The notes below the pieces were generated by a model. That model made no database searches and was not told the origin of the DNA. It worked only from the letters and a program-made list of their open reading frames with translations. Below are positions 1 through 5,420 of a stretch of 9,194 nucleotides of DNA, piece by piece. How positions within the stretch are numbered: the stretch's first letter is position 1; every line of letters starts with the position of its first letter. Both the position numbers and the translations under genes were made by a program. This DNA comes from Pseudomonadota bacterium (GTDB lineage: Bacteria; Myxococcota; UBA9042; PHBI01): positions 1 to 9,194 of the forward strand of contig SXIE01000336.1 of assembly GCA_005772945.1 (NCBI GenBank). The letters run 5' to 3'.

Positions 1-232
1 CCACCGCGAGCGCGAGGGGGTCCGCGCCGGGCGCCAGGTGGGCGCGCGACTGGACGCCGAGCTCGGTCGCGAGGTGGCCGAGCAGCGCCTCGCGCCGGGG
101 CCCGGGCAGCTCCGGAGCGAGGTGCAGGAGGAGCGCCGGGGTCGTCCACGCGTCGGTCGGAAAGGCTGCGCCCGACCCGAGCAACGCCGCCGGGCAGGGG
201 CCGAGCGCGAGCGACGGCTGCGATAGTTTCAC
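1..232 (-). CDS. KAS III / FabH-like 3-oxoacyl-ACP synthase (N-terminal part, runs off the window)
   Basis: The frame is open from a GTG at 232 to the left edge, giving about 77 residues. The segment LGSGAAFPTDAWTTPALL near residues 15-34 matches the first strand and turn of KAS III enzymes (G-x-G-xx-P....T-N-x-E-L), and GVQSRAW near residues 60-66 matches the family's 'GI..R.W' element. KAS III proteins join an acyl primer to malonyl-ACP through a Cys-His-Asn triad; all three catalytic residues lie beyond the edge and cannot be checked. The GTG start overlaps the TGA stop of the upstream acyl-AMP ligase by four bases (GTGA, 232-229), which implies translational coupling and fixes the start. 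No Shine-Dalgarno sequence is visible. As last visible gene of the ACP-carboxyltransferase-ligase operon, a condensing role on the loaded ACP is inferred. An acyltransferase-type FabH relative (CerJ-like) is possible. Confidence 0.72.
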   Translation of the reverse strand, partial: MKLSQPSLALGPCPAALLGSGAAFPTDAWTTPALLLHLAPELPGPRREALLGHLATELGVQSRAHLAPGADPLALAV

Positions 233-1959
233 GGGCCGGCGTCCGCTGCGCGGTCTGCGAAGCGGCGCCGCGCCTCTGCGCGCCGTGGCTTGCCCGAGGT
301 CGTGCGCGGGATCTGGTCGATCGTCACGAAGACGACCTCGTGGAGTGCGAGCTCGTGCTGGTCGGCGATGGTCGTTCGCAACGAACGTTCGAGCGCCGTT
401 TGGTCTGCATCGGGCGTGGTGCTGACGAGGAGCCACACGCGCTCGGGCCCGCCGCCGGGGTCGACGGCGCCGAACGCCAGCGCGCCTCCCGAGCGCACGC
501 CCGGAAGGCGGAGCGCGAGCGCCTCGATCTCGGCGGGGAAGAAGTGCCGGCCCCGTACGATGATGACGTCTTTCTCGCGCCCGGTGACGTAGCAGAAGCC
601 GTCCTGCAGGAAACCGAGGTCGCCGGTCCGGAGCCACTCGCCGTCGAAGGCTTCCGCGGTGGCCTCGGGGTTGCGCCAGTAGCCGATCATGCGCCCGGGT
701 CCCCGGAACTGCAGGTGCCCGACCTCGCCGTCGGGTGCCACGTCGCCCCCGTCCCGCACGTCCCGCACGACCCGGACGGCGTGACCCGGTACGGCCGGTC
801 CGTGACCGACGAGCTCGACCTGGCGCTCGCCGTCGATGGCACGAACGACGGAGCGTCCGGGCAAGAAAGGCGAGCCCTCGCCGACCGCGCCGCGCGCGAC
901 GCTCAGGGTCGGCAGCGGCCGGCCCGGGACGTTGATGCAGCCCGAGCACGTCAGCTCGGCCATGCCGTACGATGGCATGAAGGCGTTCGGGCTGAGCCCG
1001 GCGGGCGCGAGCTCGGCGGTGATCTTGCGAAGCGCCGTCGCATCGATCGGCTCGGCGCCGACGATGAAGCCGCGCACCTGCCGAAAATCGAGCGCCCCCG
1101 GCGGGCCTTTCTTGCGCAGCCGACTGAGCGCGAGACCAAACGCAAACGGCGGCCCGACCGTATAGCTGACCCGCCCGGAGACGAGCTCGAGCCAAGCGGC
1201 GGGATCGATCGCGAAGCGCTCGGTCGGCATCATGATCTGATCGACGCCGGCCGCCATCAACGACAGGACGGTGATGAGCGCGAGGTCGTGGGCGAGCGGA
1301 ATCCAGAAGCAGCCGACGTCGCGCGGGCTCGTGTCGAGACGTTCGGCGGTTGCCACCGCGTTCTGCGCCATCCCGCCGTGGGAGAGCATCGCGCCCCGCG
1401 GATCGGAGAGCGAGCCCGAGGTGAACTGGAGCAGCGCGAGATCGGTCGGCCGGACCGACACCGCGCCGAGCGCCGGACCCTCGAGCATCTTCGTGGTGAA
1501 GACCTGCGGCGGCGTGATCCCGTCGGCCGCGAGCTGCGGCGCCGCCTGCTGGAAGAGGCGCGCGACCGCCGGCGTGGTCACGATCGGCGCCTGATGCGCA
1601 AAGGTCGCGGTCGTGGCGAGCCCCTTGGCCCAGGCCACCGGATCGGTGAACGGGCGCGGCCCCGCCGCGATCGTGGGCACGAGCCCCGCCATCAGCGCGC
1701 CGAAGAGCGCCGTCAGGAGCTCCTTGCCGTTGGGCATGACGAGGATGATCGGCTGCCCGATGCGACCACCGCCCTCGGTGTTGGTACCGCGCCCAGCGCC
1801 AAGCGGCGCGAGCCCGCCGGTCGCGCGTGCCGCCGCGCGGGCGAAGTCTGCATAGCTCAGGCGCTCGAGCGGCTGACTGGCGCTGTCCGCAAAATGGAAC
1901 GCCGCGTCGGTCGCAGCGGCGTGCTCGAGAATATCGATGAGGGTGAGGAGTGGCGCCAC
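229..1959 (-). CDS. Fatty acyl-AMP ligase (FAAL-type, ANL superfamily)
   Basis: This 576-residue protein has the usual FAAL length. Visible in order are the phosphate-binding loop FTSGSLSDPRG (179-189), WIPLAHDLALI (219-229; FAALs typically have W-x-P-x-x-H-D-x-G-L-I), the adenine-binding PSYGMAE (329-335), RTGDLGF (444-450), the hinge and core TGREKDVIIVRG (459-470) and the C-terminal RTTSGK with the candidate adenylation lysine at 557. PSYGMAE and the TGDLGF...TGRxKDxIIxRG series point to FAALs rather than CoA ligases. FAALs form acyl-adenylate from a free fatty acid and ATP and pass the acyl group to an ACP; an ACP gene lies in the same operon. The GTG start at 1959 lies 14 bases after the carboxyltransferase stop. 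The same frame stays open to 2565, but that extension lies inside the carboxyltransferase gene and reads as Arg-rich noise. The phosphate loop has Leu and Arg where Thr and Lys are usual. No strong ribosome-binding site is seen. Confidence 0.9.
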   Translation of the reverse strand: MAPLLTLIDILEHAAATDAAFHFADSASQPLERLSYADFARAAARATGGLAPLGAGRGTNTEGGGRIGQPIILVMPNGKELLTALFGALMAGLVPTIAAGPRPFTDPVAWAKGLATTATFAHQAPIVTTPAVARLFQQAAPQLAADGITPPQVFTTKMLEGPALGAVSVRPTDLALLQFTSGSLSDPRGAMLSHGGMAQNAVATAERLDTSPRDVGCFWIPLAHDLALITVLSLMAAGVDQIMMPTERFAIDPAAWLELVSGRVSYTVGPPFAFGLALSRLRKKGPPGALDFRQVRGFIVGAEPIDATALRKITAELAPAGLSPNAFMPSYGMAELTCSGCINVPGRPLPTLSVARGAVGEGSPFLPGRSVVRAIDGERQVELVGHGPAVPGHAVRVVRDVRDGGDVAPDGEVGHLQFRGPGRMIGYWRNPEATAEAFDGEWLRTGDLGFLQDGFCYVTGREKDVIIVRGRHFFPAEIEALALRLPGVRSGGALAFGAVDPGGGPERVWLLVSTTPDADQTALERSLRTTIADQHELALHEVVFVTIDQIPRTTSGKPRRAEARRRFADRAADAGP

Positions 1960-1973
1960 GTTCGGTCCGGGGC

Positions 1974-3410
1974 TCAGAGGGGAAAGAGCGGTGCCTTGCG
2001 GGCTCCGGGCGCGGCGGGGCGCGGGGCGGGCAGGCGCTCGAAGGCGCTGACGATCTCGCCGCGCACGACGTCGGCCGCGACGGTGCGATGGGCGAACCCT
2101 GCGGCCTCGGCCTCGGCGTCTCCCCCGACGACCTCGGCGGCGTTCACGCCCGCGGCCTTGGCAGCCACGGCGAGCGCGGCGGGCCCCATCTGCGCGACCA
2201 GGGCGCCGGGCAGCGCCAGCACCAGATCGGCCTCCGCGGCGAGGACGCTGCCCGCACCGATCGCGCGGCGTAGCACCACGGCGACGCGCGGCACCGAGCG
2301 GCGGGCCTCGCAGTATGCCGCGATGACGGCGGCGCCGTGGCAGAGGATCGCGGCGGCCTCTTGCTGGGTGCCGGGGAGGAACCCTGGCGTGTCGCAAAGG
2401 GTCAGGATCGGGAGGTTGAAGGCGCTGGCGAAGCGGATCATCCGCGCGAGCTTGCGCGCCGCGGCCGCGTCGATGGCACCCGCCAGATCGCCGGAGCTCG
2501 AGGCGACCACGAGGAGCGCTCGCCCCGCCACGCGCGCGAGCCCGGTCCTCACGCTCGGGCCCCACGCCGCCGCCAGCTCGTGCCAGCTCTCGGCGTCGAC
2601 GACGTGCGCCAGCAGGCGCTCGAGCGCCCAGGGCTTTTTCGCGTCCGCGGCGAAGAGCCGCGCGAGTCCGCCGACCTCACGCGGCTCGCGCGGCGCGTGG
2701 GGCCGGGGCAAGGTCGCGGCCGAGTCGGGCAGGTACCCCAGCGCCTGTCGGAGCCACGCGACGGCCTCGGCGTCGTCGCGCGCGGTCGCATGGAGACGGC
2801 CGTTGCGGGTGTGGACCGCGGTCCCGCCGAGGCGGCCGAGCGAGGTCTCCTCGCCGATGGCGCGAGCGACGACGGCCGGCCCGGCGACGAACGCGAACGA
2901 CCGTTCGGCGATCCCGACCGCCAGGTCGGTCAGCGCCAGGGCGTAGGCGGCCGACCCGCCGGCCGCACCGAACACTGCGCCCAGGCGCGGCACGTGCCCG
3001 CCGAGATCGGCGAGCGCGGCGAGGAACTCCGTATTGGCGAGCACCGCGGGCAGCCCCTCGCTCGGGCGGGCACCGTCGGAGTCGAGGAGGAGGACGACCG
3101 GCTGCCCGGCCCGTCGCGCGGCCGCGAGGGACCGCGTCGCGGCGAGTGCGCCGGCCTGCCCGAGCGTACCGCGCAGGACGCGCCCGTCGGTCGCGATGAC
3201 CCTGATCGGACGCCCCGCGACCATCCCCGCCCCGCACACCAGGCCGTCCCCTGCGGGTGCGTCCGCAGACCGTGAGCGCAGCGCGCCGCCTTCACGCGCG
3301 AAGGTCCCGGGGTCACACAGGCGCGCCGCGCGCTCTTCCGCCGACAGGCGCCCGAGGCGCCGCGCCTGGACCGCCTTCATCGGCTCGGTCGGCTCGGTCG
3401 GCTCACTCAC
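1974..3410 (-). CDS. Divergent acyl-CoA carboxylase-type carboxyltransferase (crotonase-fold, both half-domains)
   Basis: This 478-residue protein has the two-domain layout of biotin-dependent carboxyltransferase beta subunits (PccB/AccD-like), which are usually somewhat longer (about 510-530). The N-domain shows LCDPGTF (31-37), DSDGARPSEG (110-119; family DSGGARIQEG), GAAGGSAAYALALTD (148-162) and GEETSLGRLGG (186-196). The C-domain shows CDTPGFLPGTQQE (339-351), HGAAVIAAY (358-366) and RRAIGAGSVLA (381-391), where the family has K-A-Y-G-G-A-Y. These enzymes move CO2 between carboxybiotin and an acyl thioester, or run in reverse as decarboxylases. No biotin carboxylase or BCCP gene is in the window. 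The GTG at 3410 overlaps the ACP stop (GTGA) and is chosen for that reason; an in-frame ATG at 3380 would give 468 residues. The extra N-terminus is an EPTEPTEP repeat. Pairing with an ACP suggests action on an ACP-bound or malonyl-type substrate. Decarboxylase or inactive scaffold are alternatives. Confidence 0.85.
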   Translation of the reverse strand: MSEPTEPTEPMKAVQARRLGRLSAEERAARLCDPGTFAREGGALRSRSADAPAGDGLVCGAGMVAGRPIRVIATDGRVLRGTLGQAGALAATRSLAAARRAGQPVVLLLDSDGARPSEGLPAVLANTEFLAALADLGGHVPRLGAVFGAAGGSAAYALALTDLAVGIAERSFAFVAGPAVVARAIGEETSLGRLGGTAVHTRNGRLHATARDDAEAVAWLRQALGYLPDSAATLPRPHAPREPREVGGLARLFAADAKKPWALERLLAHVVDAESWHELAAAWGPSVRTGLARVAGRALLVVASSSGDLAGAIDAAAARKLARMIRFASAFNLPILTLCDTPGFLPGTQQEAAAILCHGAAVIAAYCEARRSVPRVAVVLRRAIGAGSVLAAEADLVLALPGALVAQMGPAALAVAAKAAGVNAAEVVGGDAEAEAAGFAHRTVAADVVRGEIVSAFERLPAPRPAAPGARKAPLFPL

Positions 3411-3685
3411 GGCGCGGACCCGGAGGGACTCGGATCGGGGGCCGGAGCGAGGCTGGCGGCAAGGTCGGCAAGGTCGCCGACGGTCGTGACCCCACGAAAG
3501 CCATCGGCATCGGCCTTGAAACCGAAGTCGCGTTGGACGAGGAACGCGAGATCGGTCAGCGACAGACTGTCGAGCCCGAGATCGGTACGCAGGTGTGCCT
3601 CGCGCGTCACGCGCTCGCGCGGCACCTGAAAGTCGTCGGTGAGGATCGTCACGAGCCGGTCGAACGCAGACGCTGGGGCGAGCAT
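3407..3685 (-). CDS. Acyl carrier protein
   Basis: This 92-residue protein has a single carrier domain. The phosphopantetheine site is DLGLDSLSLTDL (35-46) with the modified serine predicted at residue 40, close to Ser36 of primary ACPs. It is followed by the helix-II region LAFLVQRDFGF (47-57) and the family's last-helix motif VTTVGDLADLA (67-77). The last 15 residues form a Pro/Ser/Ala tail. The gene heads the operon that continues with the carboxyltransferase, acyl-AMP ligase and KAS III-like genes, so a dedicated carrier for that pathway is inferred rather than the housekeeping AcpP. The ATG at 3685 is preceded by a TTGACA element exactly at -35 and no Shine-Dalgarno sequence, which suggests a leaderless start. 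Its TGA overlaps the next GTG. A phosphopantetheinyl transferase must come from elsewhere in the genome. Confidence 0.9.
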   Translation of the reverse strand: MLAPASAFDRLVTILTDDFQVPRERVTREAHLRTDLGLDSLSLTDLAFLVQRDFGFKADADGFRGVTTVGDLADLAASLAPAPDPSPSGSAP

Positions 3686-3691
3686 CGCCCG

Positions 3692-3720
3692 GTTGTGGCG
3701 CCGCGGGCACGGGGTGTCAA
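3692..3720 (-). promoter_or_regulatory. Candidate operon promoter ahead of the ACP gene
   Basis: TTGACA lies at 3720-3715, followed by a 17-base spacer and CACAAC at 3697-3692 (3 of 6 matches to TATAAT). Six bases then lead to the ATG at 3685. The -35 is perfect but the -10 is weak. The predicted transcription start falls on or next to the start codon, so the mRNA would be leaderless. Confidence 0.45.
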
Positions 3721-3746
3721 GCCGCCACGAGCCGCTGAACCGCTGG

Positions 3747-3777
3747 GCCGGAACCTTCGATTTCGGGACCTTCCGGC
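3747..3777. repeat. Inverted repeat, 7-bp arms, upstream of the ACP promoter
   Basis: GCCGGAA (3747-3753) is complementary to TTCCGGC (3771-3777), with a 17-base loop. It lies between the Uma2 stop and the ACP -35 box on the shared strand. It could be an operator or part of a weak terminator for the Uma2 transcript; no T-run follows it, so neither role is shown. Confidence 0.3.
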
Positions 3778-3787
3778 GTGCGAGAAT

Positions 3788-3807
3788 GCTGGCCGTCCGG
3801 TGCCAGC
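3788..3807 (-). terminator. Possible weak terminator hairpin after the Uma2 gene
   Basis: GCTGGC (3788-3793) pairs with GCCAGC (3802-3807) around an 8-base loop, 40 bases past the Uma2 stop on the minus strand. It is followed by ATTCTC rather than a clear T-tract, so an intrinsic terminator is only a possibility. Confidence 0.2.
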
Positions 3808-3815
3808 TGCACGCC

Positions 3816-3839
3816 GGGTCGGCGGGTCGGCGGGTCGGC
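3816..3839. repeat. Three-copy 8-bp tandem repeat
   Basis: GGGTCGGC occurs three times head to tail without mismatch, just past the stop codon of the Uma2 gene and outside any coding region. The period is not a multiple of three. This looks like a slippage-prone microsatellite; no function is implied. Confidence 0.85.
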
Positions 3840-3846
3840 GGCGCGA

Positions 3847-4461
3847 TTAGGGCTGGGACAGCGCGTCGCGCTCGCGCCAGAGCGCGTCGACGTCGAGCAC
3901 GAGGCCGTCGCAGCCGGGGACAGGGTCGATCATCCCGGCCACGGCCGCGACCGTTTGGGCGTAGCGGCCGTCGGCCCCGAGCTCCCAGATCTCGACGCTC
4001 TGCAGCGCCGGATCGACGAGCCAGTACCACTTGACCCCGAAGGCGGCATATTCGGACGCCTTCTCGATACGGTCGCGGCGCTCGTCGCGCGGCGTCGGTG
4101 TGATGACCTCGATCGCGATGCTGGGTGGGACATGCACGCCACCTTCGCGCGGGGGGCGCGCCGCGCCGGCGAGGAAGACGCTGATGTCGGGCATGCGGCC
4201 GCGCCGCGGGCTCAGGACGAACTTGAGCCCGGAGGCGGCCGTCCATGCGCCGCGGGGGCGACCCCAACAGGAGAGGAACCAGACGAGGTAGCTGACGATC
4301 GCTTCGTGCACCGCTCCAGGCACTTCGCCGTCCAAATGGCCGTCGACCAGCTCGCCAAGCTCGTCCTCGTCGAGCGCGATCCACTCGTCGAGCGTCAGCG
4401 TGCGCGCCGCGAAACTCGAAGGCTCGGGCTCGGGAAGGACTGGCCAGTGGGACGCGATCAT
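3847..4461 (-). CDS. Uma2 family (DUF820) PD-(D/E)XK nuclease-like protein
   Basis: This 204-residue protein carries the Uma2 family pattern: ELVDGHLDGEV (37-47) near the N-terminus, a helix starting VHEAIVSYL (51-59), RMPDISVF (89-96) with the predicted metal-binding Asp92, IAIEVITPTPRDERRD (115-130) with Glu118, Lys134, then YAAFGVKWYWLVDP (138-151), close to the family's 'Y...GV.eYWLVDP'. The fold is a restriction-endonuclease-like core; the cellular role of Uma2 proteins is largely unsettled, and many bacteria keep numerous copies. The ATG at 4461 is chosen because a TATACT box lies seven bases before it and because the family's conserved core begins about 35 residues in. The open frame extends to 4800, but that part is Arg-rich and crosses the palindromic spacer. 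The gene stands alone between two spacers; nothing links it to the lipid operon downstream. Confidence 0.88.
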   Translation of the reverse strand: MIASHWPVLPEPEPSSFAARTLTLDEWIALDEDELGELVDGHLDGEVPGAVHEAIVSYLVWFLSCWGRPRGAWTAASGLKFVLSPRRGRMPDISVFLAGAARPPREGGVHVPPSIAIEVITPTPRDERRDRIEKASEYAAFGVKWYWLVDPALQSVEIWELGADGRYAQTVAAVAGMIDPVPGCDGLVLDVDALWRERDALSQP

Positions 4462-4468
4462 GGCGCGG

Positions 4469-4497
4469 AGTATAGGGCTCGGCGCGGTCGCTGGGAA
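4469..4497 (-). promoter_or_regulatory. Candidate promoter of the Uma2 gene
   Basis: TTCCCA (4497-4492, 4 of 6 matches to TTGACA), a 17-base spacer and TATACT (4474-4469, 5 of 6 matches to TATAAT) precede the ATG at 4461 by only seven bases. This again predicts a leaderless transcript. Confidence 0.5.
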
Positions 4498-4569
4498 GGA
4501 AGACGCTCGAAGTGCCAAGGGTGCCGAGCGGAGCGGCCGGGGCGTCGGTGCGATCGTGAGGCGCCCTCG

Positions 4570-4619
4570 CGAGCGACTCCAGTGACTGGAGTCCGGACTC
4601 CAGTGACTGGAGTCGCTCG
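4570..4619. repeat. 50-bp near-perfect palindrome made of two tandem 19-bp dyads
   Basis: GACTCCAGTGACTGGAGTC occurs at 4575-4593 and again, identical, at 4596-4614, separated by CG. Each copy is a dyad of two 9-base arms around one central base, and flanking CGAGC/GCTCG arms (4570-4574, 4615-4619) extend the symmetry. Overall 24 of 25 base pairs match; only the two central G bases (4584/4605) oppose each other. The copies repeat every 21 bp, about two helical turns, so bound dimers would lie on one face of the DNA. It sits roughly midway between the divergent Uma2 and lipoprotein promoters. A tandem operator is the first guess; a hairpin-forming mobile repeat is the alternative. Confidence 0.93.
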
Positions 4620-4682
4620 GTCGCGTCGCGCGTGGCCGGAAAGGGCCATTCGAGGTACCTATGCGACCCGGTGGACGGCGCG

Positions 4683-4688
4683 TATGAT
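4683..4688 (+). promoter_or_regulatory. Candidate -10 element of the first lipoprotein gene
   Basis: TATGAT (5 of 6 matches to TATAAT) ends six bases before the ATG at 4695. No convincing -35 hexamer is found 16-18 bases upstream. If functional, it would start a leaderless mRNA and might need an activator. Confidence 0.4.
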
Positions 4689-4694
4689 CACGCG

Positions 4695-5420
4695 ATGCGA
4701 CTCTACGGCCTTGCCTGCGTGTCCCTCGTCGTGTCGTTCCTCGTGGCGTGCGCCGGTCCGAGCTCCGGGCGCGCGGCGCCACCGCCCAGCGTCGTGCCAC
4801 CGCCCGACGCGGCCGCGATCGACGCCATCTGCAGCACGCGCTTCGCGGGCCTGTTCGCGAGCGTCCTGGTCTACCGCGAGGCGACCGCCGTGCGCGCGCT
4901 CGAGCTGCGCCCCGATCTCACGCGCGCCTCGCACCCGCCGACGACGATCTACGACGCGACAGGCACGCTCGTCTTGACGATCCCCGAGTACCCGGTGGTC
5001 CCCGGATCGGACGAGGCCCGCGGCTGGACCGAGAAGCGCCAGGCCGCAATCGGCGCCGCTCAACCGGCCGAGACGATCCGCTGCGCGCTCGCGACCGAGC
5101 CGATTCACGCGCTCCGCGACGTCCACCAGGGCCGCCACGTGGTCGAGGGCTTCGTCGCGACCGTCTACGCGTGTCCGCCGTGCCCGCCCAACGCCGATTG
5201 CAAGCCGTGCATCGGCGACTTCGTGGTGCTCGCCGAGGACGACCTCGCGGGCGGCGCGCCCGATCCGCGCTCCGAGCGGGTCATGCGCGTGTTCGTCGAG
5301 AACCCGCGCGCGTTCGAGAGCGGTCGCCGCTACCGCGTCATGCTCCGCGTGCGCGGTCCGACGGATCCGGGGCGTCGCATCGACGACGCCGTGCTCATCG
5401 GCGCGCAGCGTCTCCGCTGA
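4695..5420 (+). CDS. Predicted lipoprotein with a four-cysteine CX2CX5CX2C cluster
   Basis: This 241-residue protein starts at the ATG at 4695, because a lipoprotein signal follows at once: a hydrophobic stretch (3-18) and lipobox L-V-A-C with the lipidated Cys predicted at residue 19. An in-frame ATG at 4632 would put 21 polar residues before the signal. A Pro/Ala/Ser tether (20-42) follows. Residues 150-178 read VEGFVATVYACPPC...CKPCIGDFVVLA, with cysteines at 160, 163, 169 and 172, then another strand-rich stretch ending GRRYRVMLRVRG (211-221). The alternating hydrophobic strands around the cluster could be a small OB-like barrel, which is inference only. The cysteines could bind metal or form disulfides, since the protein should be outside the cytoplasm. 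No named family is recognised. Its 3' end overlaps the convergent MYXO-CTERM-like gene by 26 bases. Anchoring to the outer or inner membrane cannot be told from sequence. Confidence 0.82.
   Translation: MRLYGLACVSLVVSFLVACAGPSSGRAAPPPSVVPPPDAAAIDAICSTRFAGLFASVLVYREATAVRALELRPDLTRASHPPTTIYDATGTLVLTIPEYPVVPGSDEARGWTEKRQAAIGAAQPAETIRCALATEPIHALRDVHQGRHVVEGFVATVYACPPCPPNADCKPCIGDFVVLAEDDLAGGAPDPRSERVMRVFVENPRAFESGRRYRVMLRVRGPTDPGRRIDDAVLIGAQRLR

Noticed and set aside
1960..2565. N-terminal extension of the acyl-AMP ligase frame
   Set aside because: It lies wholly inside the carboxyltransferase gene in another frame and is an Arg-rich string. FAAL length and the GTG at 1959 fit a start just after the upstream stop.
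340..2946. An 868-codon open frame on the plus strand, opposite the ligase and carboxyltransferase genes
   Set aside because: It is antisense to two genes with unmistakable family motifs. Its product is Arg/Ala/Gly-rich without domains, as expected for non-coding frames in GC-rich DNA where stop codons are rare.
3407..3685. Naming the carrier protein AcpP
   Set aside because: The gene is not next to fabD, fabG or fabF. It belongs to a specialised operon, so the housekeeping symbol would mislead.
3411..3710. N-terminal extension of the carboxyltransferase frame
   Set aside because: It overlaps the ACP gene in another frame. The GTGA overlap gives a better start.
3686..4384. Extension of the ACP frame through the Uma2 gene
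   Set aside because: This segment overlaps Uma2 coding sequence out of frame and shows only low-complexity Arg-rich residues; the carrier domain begins at the ATG at 3685.
4570..4619. Reading the 50-bp palindrome as a rho-independent terminator
   Set aside because: It lies upstream of both divergent genes rather than after a stop codon and no T-run follows on either strand.
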